From NCBI RefSeq assembly GCF_937616625.2, contig NC_065572.1, positions 35,925,653-35,989,652 of the forward strand: a stretch of 64,000 nucleotides of DNA. The letters are read 5' to 3'. The notes beneath the pieces were generated by a model, which saw only the letters and a program-made list of their open reading frames with translations, was not told the origin of the DNA and did no database searches. Numbering within the stretch: position 1 is the first letter of the stretch; the number at the start of each line of letters is the position of its first letter. This DNA is from Mercurialis annua. Taxonomy: Eukaryota > Streptophyta > Magnoliopsida > Malpighiales > Euphorbiaceae. A program made the position numbers and the translations under genes. Shown here piece by piece: positions 49,234 through 59,900 of the stretch.

Positions 49234-49829
49234 TCAGACCTATTGGATTATGTTATTTATTTAAAATTGTGGATTAGGGTTCCAACTATTATTCGTAATA
49301 TCGTTATTAAATGTTTTAAACGGTTTTAAAGATTTTCCACTTAATAAATGTAGATAGTGGTATAAACTCATCTCAGTATATCTGACCCCGTTGTTTTTCC
49401 CAATTTTTCCCAGGGTTATGATCTGAGAGAGTCTGGTGATCTCCGCATTTACTTTTCCTCGGAGGTTCCATTTATTTTTGATAAACTGTAAAACTGTTTT
49501 ATTCTTAGACCGCAGTAGTAACTAGACGTCTTTTATTACTATTATTTATTTTGTCGGATTGGTTCGACTGGTTATATTGCTTTGGCATGTTATATTATTT
49601 ACATTGGTTTATGATAAATCTATTTTAGACTCGGAATTGGATAAGCATGTTATATTAACTGTTGAATATTATAACTGCTAGATTTAGGCTGAAGTCTCGG
49701 TTGCCCCCGAGCATTGGTTTTCTGCAGGTTTATGTGTTTATTTGTTAATTGAAAGGCTATCTACGGGTTTTGGTACTACATTACCCATACCCTAGCGCCG
49801 GTCGCGATTCATGAAAATGGGTCGTGACA

Positions 49830-49834
49830 ACCAG
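49830..49834. other. Target-site duplication ACCAG, right copy
   Basis: Right-hand exact copy of 46912-46916, after GTCGTGACA; the Ogre-like LTR resumes with CCAACACC. Confidence 0.92.
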
Positions 49835-49941
49835 CCAACACCTAATCCTCTCTTCCTTTAGCTCCTTAATCTACAAGTAAATTCAGCATCCAATCAGACG
49901 TTAATAACCGTTCCTATAACCAATCGGAAATCTCCTATTCC

Positions 49942-49950
49942 TATATATAA
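49942..49950 (+). promoter_or_regulatory. TATA box of the Ogre-like LTR
   Basis: TATATATAA in the context TTCCTATATATAAGGAGC, with a CCAAT-like word (CCAATCGG) about 20 bases upstream and a purine-rich transcribed-type stretch (AAAAAGAGAGAGAGAGCAG) about 90 bases downstream. The predicted start is near 49975. This places almost 3 kb between the start site and the primer site. Confidence 0.6.
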
Positions 49951-51319
49951 GGAGCACAGCCAATTGCAAAAAAGGACACCAAGAAAAATACGCTAAAAAG
50001 AGGGAGGAACACTGCAGAAATAGCAAGAAAAATACATAAAAAGAGAGAGAGAGCAGAAAGCTGCTGAAACACAGATAGGAAAAACAGAGTTAAAAATAGG
50101 CATAGTTATTCCGTAATAGTTGAAGCAGCAACTAGAAGAAACAGCTTATCAAGAAACAAAGGTGATAGGGCATCCATCACAGAATAGAATCGAAACCAAC
50201 CACATCACACACTCACTTGGAATTTCCATTTCAACGCCAAAAACAGACATAAAAAAAGGAAAAGAGGTATATTGTTCTTCTAAAAATCAATGTCTTATCA
50301 TTTTCTTTAATGCATCAAGATAACATTATGCTCTTATTTTCTTCTCTGTGAATGGTTATTAGCATAAATTCATATCATTTTCATCGAATATTTGTTGTTG
50401 TGACTTCAAATGGGTGGATACCCGTTTTCGTTTAATTATTCTAAACAAGCAAACTGGGTGGATACCCTATTAAAAATGAATGAGTTGCAAAATGAATTAG
50501 AGCTCAAAAGATACTAAAACTCAATATAATTGCATCACAACACAGTCCAGAGTAAAGATAAAAAAAAGACATAACTACTTACCTCATCCTCTCTGTACCT
50601 CCATCTTCCCAATTCTGCTTCTAGTGGCTCGAACCCGTCTTGTAGGTTTTAGTCGCTCGTCCATACGGTCTTGCTCATATCTAATCGATATCACTGAGCC
50701 ACGGCACAATCGCTGCCATCAAATTTGCTCACCTCGATTTGATTGGATCGGTCCAAACTTGAAAGTTAAATTAATAAAACAAAACCAGGAATCAAAGATT
50801 AAGCATAGAAGAAAATAATAAATAAAAACAAAAGATTACAGATTTCTTATGCTTCGTTGTTCATGGCTTACCATCTTTTTCTTTTAATCTCTTTATTTGG
50901 CTAAAAGAAAATCCTGAACTTGAAATTGAAGAGAGATTAGTGATTTAAATAAGTGGTGGGTGCTAAGACAAAAAATAATAATAAGAACAGAGTGAAGGTA
51001 TTGAATTGGGAAGGAGATGGCAAAAATGGAAAGATCAGAGTCGGCTAGGTCAAGAGATGAAGGAGAAAGTGAATTTGAAAAATGGCTTAGTTGGGTTTAT
51101 TACCACATTTGAGTTTGTTTTATAATTGTTGGCTTTATTATCATATACGTGTGTCTTGCTAATTAAATAAAAAACATGATTTTCTTTTGCTTTAATAAAT
51201 TGGCTTATATATTAGTTAATTAAGTGGACTCAGTAAATAAAAATGCGTTCAGCACATAACACCATCAATGGCCAACCTCCTTTGCAAGATGATTGATTTT
51301 TATCTATCATTTCATTTGC

Positions 51320-51321
<2 letters not shown>

Positions 51322-51363
<42 letters not shown>

Positions 51364-51364
51364 T
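51322..51364. repeat. (ATT)n microsatellite
   Basis: About 14 uninterrupted ATT units within the putative LTR. Confidence 0.97.
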
Positions 51365-51514
51365 AAACGAAATATAGGATTCCGGATTTCATTTTTCATT
51401 TAATATAAATAAATAATTTTAACGGTATCTTGGATAAGATATCAAAATTAATAAACTTTTAAATTTTATTTTTTAAAAAAATAAATAAATAAAAACCAAA
51501 CTGTTTAATCCATT

Positions 51515-51935
51515 TACAGTTCAAATGAATTACGTGGGTTTTGATTCCGACACACTGGATACGTAGGCATCTCGGAACACAAACCGAGACTCAAATTCAT
51601 TTTTCTAAAAATTTATGTTTTACAGTTCAAACGAACTACGTGGGTTTTGATTCCGACACACCGGATACGTAGGCGTCTCGGAATACAAACCGAGATTCAA
51701 ACCCACTTTTCTAAAAATATTTCCATTTTTCTAAAATACAGTTTAAACGAACTACGTGGGTTTTGATCCCGGTACACTGGGTACGTAGGCATCTCGGCAC
51801 ACAAACTGGGACTCAAATCCAATATTCAAACACTCGCTTTTTTTATATAAAAATTCTCATTCGAAGTACGTCGACTTTGATTCCGGCACACCGGATACGT
51901 AGGCATCTGGGGACCCAGATCCAAGTCTCGCCTTT
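51515..51935 (+). repeat. Four imperfect repeats of about 106-116 bp in the LTR
   Basis: Each unit has ACGTGGGTTTTGATTCCG, then CACNGGATACGTAGGCATCT. The ACG of the units starts at 51532, 51638, 51754 and 51868. The fourth is the most diverged (TACGTCGACTTTGATTCCGG). Spacers are AT-rich. Long Ogre-type LTRs often contain tandem repeats. Confidence 0.92.
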
Positions 51936-51984
51936 TTAAACTTTATTTTATTTCAATAAAAATTATAATTTATTTCATCTCATT

Positions 51985-52255
51985 TATAATATGGATTTCT
52001 ATTATAATTTAGGGTAATTTTATTTCAGTGTTCAGTATATTTTTGCATTAATTTATATATGGGTTCCATTCTGACTTTTTATAACTTTATTTTATCTCAC
52101 ACTTATAATACGGATTCATATTATAATTTATTTTGATTTTGTCTGTATTTAATTTATTTTTAAATCTATTTTTATACAGATTTAAATCTAGATTTTTTTT
52201 ATCATATTTTTTTTATCTGTCATTTATAATACGGATTCGTATTATAATTGACATT
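51985..52255 (+). repeat. Three imperfect repeats with an inverted TTATAAT motif
   Basis: TTATAATACGGATTC followed by ATATTATAATTTA occurs near 51986 (as TTATAATATGGATTTC), 52106 and 52226, about 120 bases apart. Each unit is a short inverted repeat (TATAATACGGATTCGTATTATA is nearly self-complementary). Confidence 0.85.
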
Positions 52256-52783
52256 ACTTTTAGTTCCATGTTTAATATATTTTTGTGTTTATTTATATAT
52301 GCTCAAATATAGTCCTTTTTTTATTCAATTTTGTTTTAGCAGTAAAGTTATAATTTATTTTATTTTTGCAATTAGATTCGTAATACAATATGTGTACTTT
52401 TATTTATGGATTTAGTTTAATTTAGTTTATTTATTTATTTTTAACTTCACTAGTTACACACACTCACAAAATTGAACGGATGATCCATTCACCCTGTTTT
52501 AGGATAGACAAAAATGAGTACCGTCATCTTCGAGGGAAGCCCGAACCTCTGCGCGAAAGTTTTCACTCAAAACTAACCCTGTTAAATTCGGATACGATTA
52601 GAAGTGAGGGTATATTGGTTTTGAGACCCCTTTGTCTTAGAATTAGAAATCAAAAAGTTAACTCGTAAATATCAGTAAGCAAACGATGGATTGAATAAAA
52701 TAGTATTTCCGAACCCGAATCTCTGAAGAAGTGAAGATGGTTATAATGCTTTAACCGTCTTTTCCTTCCCGGTTAACCCCGGG

Positions 52784-52794
52784 TGGCGACTCCA
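52784..52794 (+). other. Partial copy of the primer-binding site inside the LTR
   Basis: TGGCGACTCCA, in GGGTGGCGACTCCATATT, is identical to the first 11 bases of the primer site 117 bases downstream. It could be chance or a decoy/legacy primer site. Confidence 0.6.
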
Positions 52795-52900
52795 TATTTA
52801 TTTTTCACAATTCATTTGTATTATACGAAATTTGCCAAAATCGTGTGAGTTTGCATTAAAAATGAAAATGCGACCTTAAAAACGCATGCGGTCATCACAG

Positions 52901-52917
52901 TGGCGACTCCACTGGGG
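52901..52917 (+). promoter_or_regulatory. Primer-binding site, tRNA-Arg type
   Basis: TGGCGACTCCACTGGGG one base after the LTR end, identical to the primer site of the first element (14023-14039). This supports the assignment to the Tat/Ogre group. Confidence 0.9.
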
Positions 52918-53432
52918 AAATCGGAAATAATTTTAGAAATATCCATCTTTTTCTATTTGAATATATACGAGTTAACCTTTTTATGCCCTAAATTCACATA
53001 GGAATAACTAGACACTTTCCTTTAGAGTCTTATCCTTATGTCCTTTTATGGTAAGGATAAAAGGGGAACATAAGTGCTAACCGAACCGAGTATAGACATT
53101 CTTTTGTATGATTGTTTCAGAATGCCAAAGTCGATACATCATGCACCTCATGCACCTCATCCATTAGCATATCATATTTGGCATATCACCCATTTATGTT
53201 CAGTATCCTATTCATGCATCTAGTATAATGAGCACGTCATTGCAATGTTCTAATCATGCATCATATTTATTTAGGAACCATCATTGCGCCCCCAAAGTTG
53301 CCTCGCACTACTCAGTATAAAAGAAGCAAACAGTCACCAAAATGAGTTGCTTGGTCTAGACATGGAAAGCGTCTAGACAGATTATCTGAACCCATTGAAA
53401 TCAATTTCGAAACGCCAGTCAAACAAGCACAA
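52918..53432 (+). other. Leader between primer site and gag
   Basis: About 515 bases without a usable reading frame. It contains short repeats (CACCTCATGCACCTCATCC near 53140) and would hold the packaging signal of the element; none can be identified by eye. Confidence 0.6.
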
Positions 53433-54410
53433 ATGGCTCAAAATCCACAATCGCAAGGAGTACAATCATATCTTAGCCATGAAACTGAACCTATGTTAAG
53501 GGAAGAACTGGAAAAGATAATTGAGAATACTCTTGATGCTAAGTTAGCTCCAATTTTAGAGGCTTTAAGGCTAATAAAGGGAAAGCTCATGTCGAACCTT
53601 CCACTGTAATTGTTGAATCATCTCCGGCAGCTAATTCAAATCCTTCTAAAACAATGAACCAAGATGTCATGGCTGACAAAGGAGAAGTTTGGGAACAAAT
53701 ATTTGGAGAAAAACGACCTGTTGAAGTAGTCGTTAATCCAGTCCAAGCCAATCCTGAGATAGAAAAGATCACGAAGGAGCTTGAAAAATTGAAGACTCAT
53801 ATGGCAGGCAAAAAGAAAGAAGCTTTTGACCTTGATGATCTAAGCTTAGTCCCTCCGAGTTCATTACCGGCAAAATTCAAGTATCCCGACATAAAAAAAA
53901 TATAATGGGGTCAGTTGCTGCATTAGCCATCTCAAATATTTCAAAACTCATATGGATACTACAAGTGCTGATGAAGATGCCATATGGAGTTTATTTTCTC
54001 TGTCTATAGAAGGACCAGTTTTGGAATGGTATTACGGACTGAGTCGGGGTGTGAGAAGCGATTGGAGAGAAATGATAGCTCAATTTGTGAAGAGGTATGA
54101 TTATACCTCCTACATCGAGGTTACTTTAATGGATTTGCAAGCAACAACCCAAAAGGCTGATGAATCATTCATGGATTATTTCAGAAGATGGTTACAAAAA
54201 GCCTCCCAGCTCAAAAATCAAATTGGTGAAAAGGATCAAATCCACCTTATGATAAACGGATCGTTACCTGCTATCAAGAAAGAGATAGCATGTTTTCCCT
54301 TTAAAAATTTTAGGGACCTTTGTGATTCTGCACTTCAGGCTGAAAAGGTAATAAAGGAAAGAAATAAGGTATACGGGGGCTTCAATAATAATAATAGAAA
54401 GGGTACCAAT
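53433..54410 (+). pseudogene. Gag, N-terminal part, broken and interrupted by a transposon
   Basis: Starts at ATG 53433 (MAQNPQSQGV). The frame changes near 53570, runs on in another frame to KYPDIKKI (stop at about 53903), and changes again at an A8 run (53893-53900), after which the capsid-type gag domain is read (MDTTSADEDAIWSLFSLSIE to about LQAEKVIKERN). The domain has the typical WYYGL, WREMIAQFVKRY and MDYFRRWLQKA motifs. The reading is cut at 54410 by the CACTA element. The remainder (62186 onward) is offset by one base, so one further indel must exist. Confidence 0.88.
54408..54410. other. Target-site duplication AAT, left copy
   Basis: AAT precedes CACTACTAGA and follows the right terminus at 62185-62187. 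A 3-bp duplication is characteristic of CACTA transposons. Confidence 0.85.
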
Positions 54411-54850
54411 CACTACTAGAAAACAGCCTTTTAGCGACGGAATTATCCGTCGCTAACGTGAGTTAGCGACGGAATAGCGACGGACTCTGTCCGTCGCCAC
54501 AAGAATGGTCGCAAAAGAATTTGCGACCATTCTTCAATTCCGTGGCAAAATTAGCGACGGAATATCTGTCACTAATTTTGCTAGATCTGTCTCCAATTTG
54601 TCTCAGGATGAGACCGATCCTGAGACAAATTGGCGACGGATTAAATAAAATAGCGACGGATATATCCGTCGCTAATGGTGCCATTTCTGTCTCAGAAATG
54701 GCACACTTAGCGATGGATATATCCGTCGCTATTTTATTTAAGTAGCGACGGACTATAATCCATCGCGAATGGTGCCATTTCTGTCTCAGAAATGGCGCCA
54801 TTCGCGACGGATATATCCGTCGCTATTTAATTTATTCCGTCGCCAATTGC
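54411..54850. repeat. Left terminal inverted repeat and subterminal repeats of the CACTA element
   Basis: The terminal CACTACTAGAAAACAG is followed by more than a dozen GCGACGGA/TCCGTCGC words in both orientations, several paired into palindromes; for instance 54651-54674 is a perfect 24-bp palindrome centred on ATAT. Other hairpins include the TCTCAGGAT...ATCCTGAGA pair (54601-54624) and two TTTCTGTCTCAGAAA units. Subterminal repeats are the binding sites of TNPA-type proteins in this superfamily. Confidence 0.92.
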
Positions 54851-55062
54851 ACTGCTTTTTTGGCAGAAATTTGCTGTTTTCAGCCAATTTTTACGTTAAT
54901 TCCTGTCGTTTTACACCTACTAAATACAGTAACATTAATACGTTCATAAATCACAATAAATTGAAACAAACACTGAATATATATATAAGTAATATTAAAG
55001 TATACATATAACATCTGAAAGAAAAAACCCACAATTTGTTCGAAAAGTAAACTAGAACAAGA

Positions 55063-56714
55063 CTACAAATCTGTAGTGTCGTCGCCGTCTGGCGGAGGAG
55101 GGGGGAACAGTGATCGATACTCTGTAGGAAGAGTAGGCATCAGTCTCGCGACCTCCTCACGGATAAGTTGGGCCATGCTTTCCTGCTGCTCACGCCGCGC
55201 AGCCGCCAGCTGCTCCGCCAACTCTTGTCTCTGCTTCTCTGCTAGCCTCTGCTCAACCTCCCGCAGACCCTCTTGAATGCCGGCCTGAACACGGGGATCA
55301 ATCTCCTCTTCTGTCTGCTGCGACGTCCTGGAAGAGCTGCCTCGCTGCGTCCTGCTGCTCGGGCCTGCATATCTGCTGCTCGCCGAACCCAGACCGTACA
55401 CCCGGTGCTTCTTGTTGACGCCCTCAATGTCTAGAAACAGCTGGGTCTCGTTCACCTCCGCTGGACTTGCAGAGCTACCCTCTCCGGCCTGCGACTGTGT
55501 CGCGGCAGCGAGCCTCTGAGCGATGGCATCCTACAAAACAGTTATATACAAACATATTAATTTAGCTTTATAACAAATAAAAAAATATATTAAATTAGAT
55601 AATCCTAATTTCTAACAAAAGTTTGGCAGCATTTCCGCTATAATATCAACATCACCCATTTTTCAGGGAAGTCCTGCAAATAAATTACAATATAACACAG
55701 CCAACAAATACTGTGCGACTTACAGTCATGTCTTGAGCCCGCTTGTCGACCGGCTTCTTGTCAGCCTTCGTTGAGTGAAGGCGACTGTACAGCTCCGTCG
55801 CAGTCGGCTCCCGGCCGAGCTCCTTAGCCTGTCATAAAAATACAATTTCATTAGTATTAAATTAAAACCAAATACGTTTTTAATTACTGAATTTAGAGAC
55901 AAACCATCACATCCATATGCTTGATTGCGGAGCGAGATCCCCCGGTATGGCGGACAGGTCCAGTACCAGCACCTGCCGGCTCGCTCATCCGGTTTTCCCG
56001 GGCTGTCTCTGACTTTTTCTTCTCCTTCTCTGTGTCCCAAAAAGCATTCCAGGCGTCCCAGATTTCCTGGTTCACAGATGTGTGCTTAGCTTTCAACTTC
56101 TTCATTTTGTGGATATTATCTTTGTACCGAGTGGTTGCGTGGGTCATAAAGACCTGTCTGATGAGCCCCTCGCTGTAGGCCTACGTATCCCACCAAAACT
56201 TTTTCTGCAAAAGTAATAACATGAGCTGCGAGTTAGCATTTAATTCACAAAAATCACAACTTAAATATAGGAAATTGAAAATTTAATTGCCTGAAATTCT
56301 TGAAAATAGAACTCTCTCTGGTCCGCTGTCAGAAAGCGCCATGTTGATCCAGTCTCAAACCAGCATTGTCTGAAAATGTCCCGTATAGCCCTGGAAACAG
56401 GCCCAGAGTCCAGCAACAATGTCCTGTGATTTAATAAGCATAATTTACTTTCAATACACATTTAATTACATATTATAATATACAAAAATTAAAAAATTAT
56501 GCTGTAACCTGCTACGGTCCGGGCGAACCATCGCCCTACCCTGGTCGTCTAGAATAGCTGCTGGCTCACCAGTCTCACGCTGCTGCAGAGGCTGAACAGG
56601 TCCTTCAGCCTGCCCCTGCTGCTGCTCCTCGACATCAGGCTCGGTAGGGTCTCCATGTCCGCGTCCTCGGCCTGATCCCCGACCTGAGCCTCTGCCTGAG
56701 CCTCTTCCTCTCAT
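55063..56714 (-). pseudogene. CACTA second gene, Ptta/En/Spm (Transposase_24-like), five exons, one premature stop
   Basis: Exons read from splice sites and frame: 56714-56509, 56423-56291, 56204-55905, 55828-55724 and 55530-55063; the phases join without a gap. Exon 1 is an Arg-Gly-Ser repeat (MRGRGSGRGSGRG) with an acidic/Gln-rich tail. Exon 2 (SRAIRDIFRQCWFETGSTWR) and exon 3 (KKFWWDT, VFMTHATTRYKDNIHKMKK, NQEIWDAWNAFWDTEKEKKKS) are typical of plant Ptta/En/Spm proteins. Exon 4 has TATELYSRLHSTKAD, and exon 5 a long charged coiled coil (LREVEQRLAEKQRQELAEQL) with a Pro-rich end. By family knowledge it helps transposition, perhaps by binding the subterminal repeats. An in-frame TAG (56181-56183) sits after KKFWWDT. 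The intron after exon 2 uses GC instead of GT. The start is the ATG after a probable acceptor TTTACAG, so a 5' UTR intron is likely. Confidence 0.85.
55615..55683. repeat. Internal repeat of the CACTA element, copy 1
   Basis: About 65 bases in the intron before the last exon of the second gene, ending CATCACCC-ATTTTTCAGGGAAGTCCTGCAA. It recurs in direct orientation at 61207-61280 with about 75% identity overall and an identical core of about 30 bases. Confidence 0.85.
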
Positions 56715-56911
56715 ACCTGTAAACATGTCAAGCTTAATTGTTCCACAACTAGACAACATATTATATCAACAATTATACATTCATACGTGAAACATATAAC
56801 AAATAATTAATATGAATTCAAATTCAAAAAGTACACTTGAATAATATAATTCAGAAACATAAGTATAATTAAGAAACAATCTAATTAATACATAAAATCT
56901 ACTGTACACAA

Positions 56912-59900
56912 CTAAAGTTCTTCGCTTTCATCTTCGTCTGATGAGGTTGCGATGAACTCATCTAATTCTGTTTCTTCTTCAGGAGGCACGAACAATGCAT
57001 CTTCTTCAGCTACTCCATTTTGATCAGCCAAACATGTCGGATCGTCGTCCGTTGCAACAACAAGAGGATTTTCTTCTATCTCATCTTGAAAGGCCGAGAT
57101 AATCCCATCGGGCATGTCAAGTTCCGATCGCGCCTTTATCCTACAAACTGCCCACCAATGTAATTTATCCCTTCTTTTACTCGGATATGGCAGGTAATTA
57201 ACTTGGTCGGCCTGTTCGGCTAAGATGAATGGTTCATACTTATTGTATCTCTTTCTGTTATTAATATCAACCATGTTATATTTTTTGTTACTAATTGTCA
57301 CGGAATTTGGCGCTGGGTCGAACCACTCGCATTTAAATAAGACAGTTGTCTTCATTGGAAGCGCCGGATACTCTAACTCAATTATGTCGGTCAGAACTCC
57401 ATAAAAGTCATTTTCGCTATCAACATATTGAGTTCCCTTCACGCACACTCCACTATTCATCGTAAGTTGTTCCTCCCCATAAGCTTGAGTCTGAAACTTG
57501 TATCCGTTTACACGATATCCCTTAAATGTTCTGACTGATCTAAGAGGTCCTTTAGCGAGACTAAGAATGAATGGATTGGTACAGACAGTTGGATCTTGTA
57601 CCTGTAGCGTTAAAGTGTATTATAAATCGAGACTTTTTATTGAACAAAATCAAAAAATATTTTGTAAAATACTTACATATTGTTCGAACCAGAAGGCAAA
57701 GTCACTCTCGAACTTCGCTTCAATTTGCGAGGTGCTGATTTCGGGGTTTCCTCTACGCAACTCGCCCTCGAAGACCCTTTAGTGAAGAAGATAACAATAA
57801 TTAGAACCTGAATAATTATTATTATTACATTGACAGCTGTATTAAAGCTTACTCTCTGTAATTTTCAATTTCTGAACAATTCAACAGAACATATATCCGG
57901 GCAGCAACAATCTCAGCTTCTTCAAGATATCTCTTGCGACACGCACCCACTGATTGCCCGTGCGGCTTGAAAATAGATAGTTTGTCTACATCGTCGTCGA
58001 CTTCAATGTCACAAACTTCATTCCTTTGCAGCCGCTCAGGCACCATTGGGTCACCTTCTGAAAAGTAATAAGCTGCAAATTTTGCGGTTTCTTCATTCAA
58101 GTATCCGCTACTGATGCTTCCTTCCACCTTCCCTTTATTTCCGACTTTTCTTTTTAGTTTTCTCAAATATCTAATTCCACAAGTCATAATTAGTATATAT
58201 TACATGTTAATATACTGATACACAGAATTGAGAAACTTCAGTGACATTACCTTTCAAATGGATACATCCAGCAATACTGAACCGGACCCGCAATCATAGC
58301 TTCGTACGGAAGATGTACAGGTAGATGTTCCATGGAGTCAAAAAAGTTGGGCGGAAAAATACGCTCCAGCTTGCATAATATCTTTGGGATTTCCAGCCTC
58401 ATACGATCTAGATCTTTCTCTGTTAGAGACGTGGAAGTTAACTCACGAAAGAAGATACTCAACTCTGTTAAAGGCTCCCACACTTCCTTCGGTAATAGCT
58501 CACGGAGAGCGATTGGCAGAAGTCTTTGCATAAAAATGTGGTAGTCGTGACTTTTCATTCCATGCATTTTCAGACCGACTGTATCGACACATCTGGACAA
58601 GTTGGACGCGTAGCCATCTGGAAACCTTATTAACTTAATCCACTCAAGTAAAGCTTTTTTTTCCGTCCTTATCCAAAGCATACATCGCCTTAGGAAATCT
58701 CCCAGTAATCGGGTCTTTTGCTAACTCAGGCCGATCACATATGTCATTCAACTCTTCTCTAGATTTTGCATGGTCTTTTGTTTTCCCGGGAACATTTAGT
58801 ACAATATTGAAAATGTTGTCGAATACATTTTTCTCAATGTGCATGACATCGAGATTGTGATGAATGAGATTCGTTTTCCAATACGGCAAATCCCAGAAGA
58901 TGCTTTTTTTATTCCAACCATAATCTGTCGACTTCGCCGCATTATTTGTCCCAGCCTCAATTTCATATGCCTTCATAAACCCCAAATGGTCCACCTCTGC
59001 CAACAATTCTTCACCGGTTTTCGGCCGACTGAATTCTTTATTTACGGTTTTTCCTTTTCGGAAATCAGTGGTATTACGCCGGTATATGTGACCACGAGGC
59101 AAGAACTTCCTGTGGCAATCAAAACACGATTGTTTTCTACTCCCTTTAAGCGTGAAAGCATCTGTATTTTCCATGCAGTGTGGGCAAGCTAGTCTCCCAG
59201 ATGTGCTCCAGCCAGATAACATAGAATAAGCGGGAAAATCATTAATCGTCCACATAAGTGCCGCTTTCAATTGGAAATTTTGTCGCCTGTGCACATCAAA
59301 TGTCTGGACTCCAAATTCCCACAAGTGGTTCAGCTCAGCTATCAACGGCTGCAGGAAAATATCCATTTGATGTTTAGGATTTCGAGGCCCAGGGACAATA
59401 ACAGTTGAAAACATGAACTCATCTTTCATACACATCCCTGGGGGGAGATTGTAGGGTGTCAAAATTACTGGCCATGATGAATAATTCTGCCCGAAGGCCC
59501 CAAATGGTTGAAACCCATCAGTACACAGGCCTAGTCTAATATTTTGAACTTCTTCCGCAAACTCTGTATGCAATTCACTAAAAAATTTCCATGCTGGGGA
59601 GTCTGACGGGTGACACATCTTTCCATCAACCATTTCGTGTTTTGCGTGCCACGTCATATGCTTGGCGGTGGCTTTAGAAGCGTACAGTCTCTGCAGTCTC
59701 GGAGTTATAGGAAAATAAAACATTTTCCTATAAGGGACGTTAACTCGTCTTTTCACAGAATTTCCTTTAGGGGGCGGTTTCCACCGTTCGTGATCGCAAA
59801 TTTTACATCGCGTTAAATCCGCGTCTGACCCCCAGTAAATCATGCAGTTGCGCAAACAGCAATCGATAACTTCGACCGGCAACCCAAGACCTCTAACCAT

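Larger units (their letters stand above)
46917..49829 (+). mobile_element. Solo LTR of a long-LTR Ty3/gypsy family, plus orientation
   Basis: A 2,913-bp segment from TGTAATACCC to GGGTCGTGACA with an exact ACCAG duplication and no internal domain. Its right part matches the reverse complement of 34314 onward, including the conserved end (CCCTAGCGCCGGTCGCGATT) and the three TAACTCGGTGTAGCTCAGCT repeats. The left part differs strongly from the other copy, so the two belong to related but distinct subfamilies. It contains a 4 x 27-bp tandem repeat (48298-48405) and a palindrome cluster (47095-47200). It arose by recombination between the two LTRs of a full element. The family resembles Del/Tekay-type chromoviruses, which is inference from LTR length and ends. 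Confidence 0.9.
46486..52899 (+). repeat. Putative 5' LTR of the Ogre-like element, interrupted
   Basis: Without the nested solo LTR and one 5-bp duplication it is about 3.5 kb. The right end, TCATCACA one base before the primer site, is well placed. The part before the TATA box at 49942 (46486-46911 plus 49830-49941) is AT-rich with CCAAT-like words. The remainder, to 52899, holds a purine-rich stretch, a microsatellite, two sets of imperfect repeats and a partial primer-site copy. There is no convincing coding sequence; short frames at 50120, 50624 and 52480 lack support. The left edge is approximate. Confidence 0.6.

Noticed and set aside
46917..49829. A host gene in the 47.0-47.7 kb region
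   Set aside because: Frames of 70-100 codons here fall inside a solo LTR with exact target duplication and have no recognisable domain.
50620..50710. tRNA-like or SINE-like head on the minus strand (TGGCTCAGTGAT as A box, GGTTCGAGCC as B box)
   Set aside because: The A-to-B distance is about 66 bases, too long for a normal tRNA; the B box has a mismatch, and no cloverleaf, tail or target duplication was found.
52480..52668. Short frames in the outer LTR (52480-52668, 50120-50323, 50624-50818)
   Set aside because: Each is under 70 codons, without recognisable motifs, and lies in repeat-rich LTR sequence.
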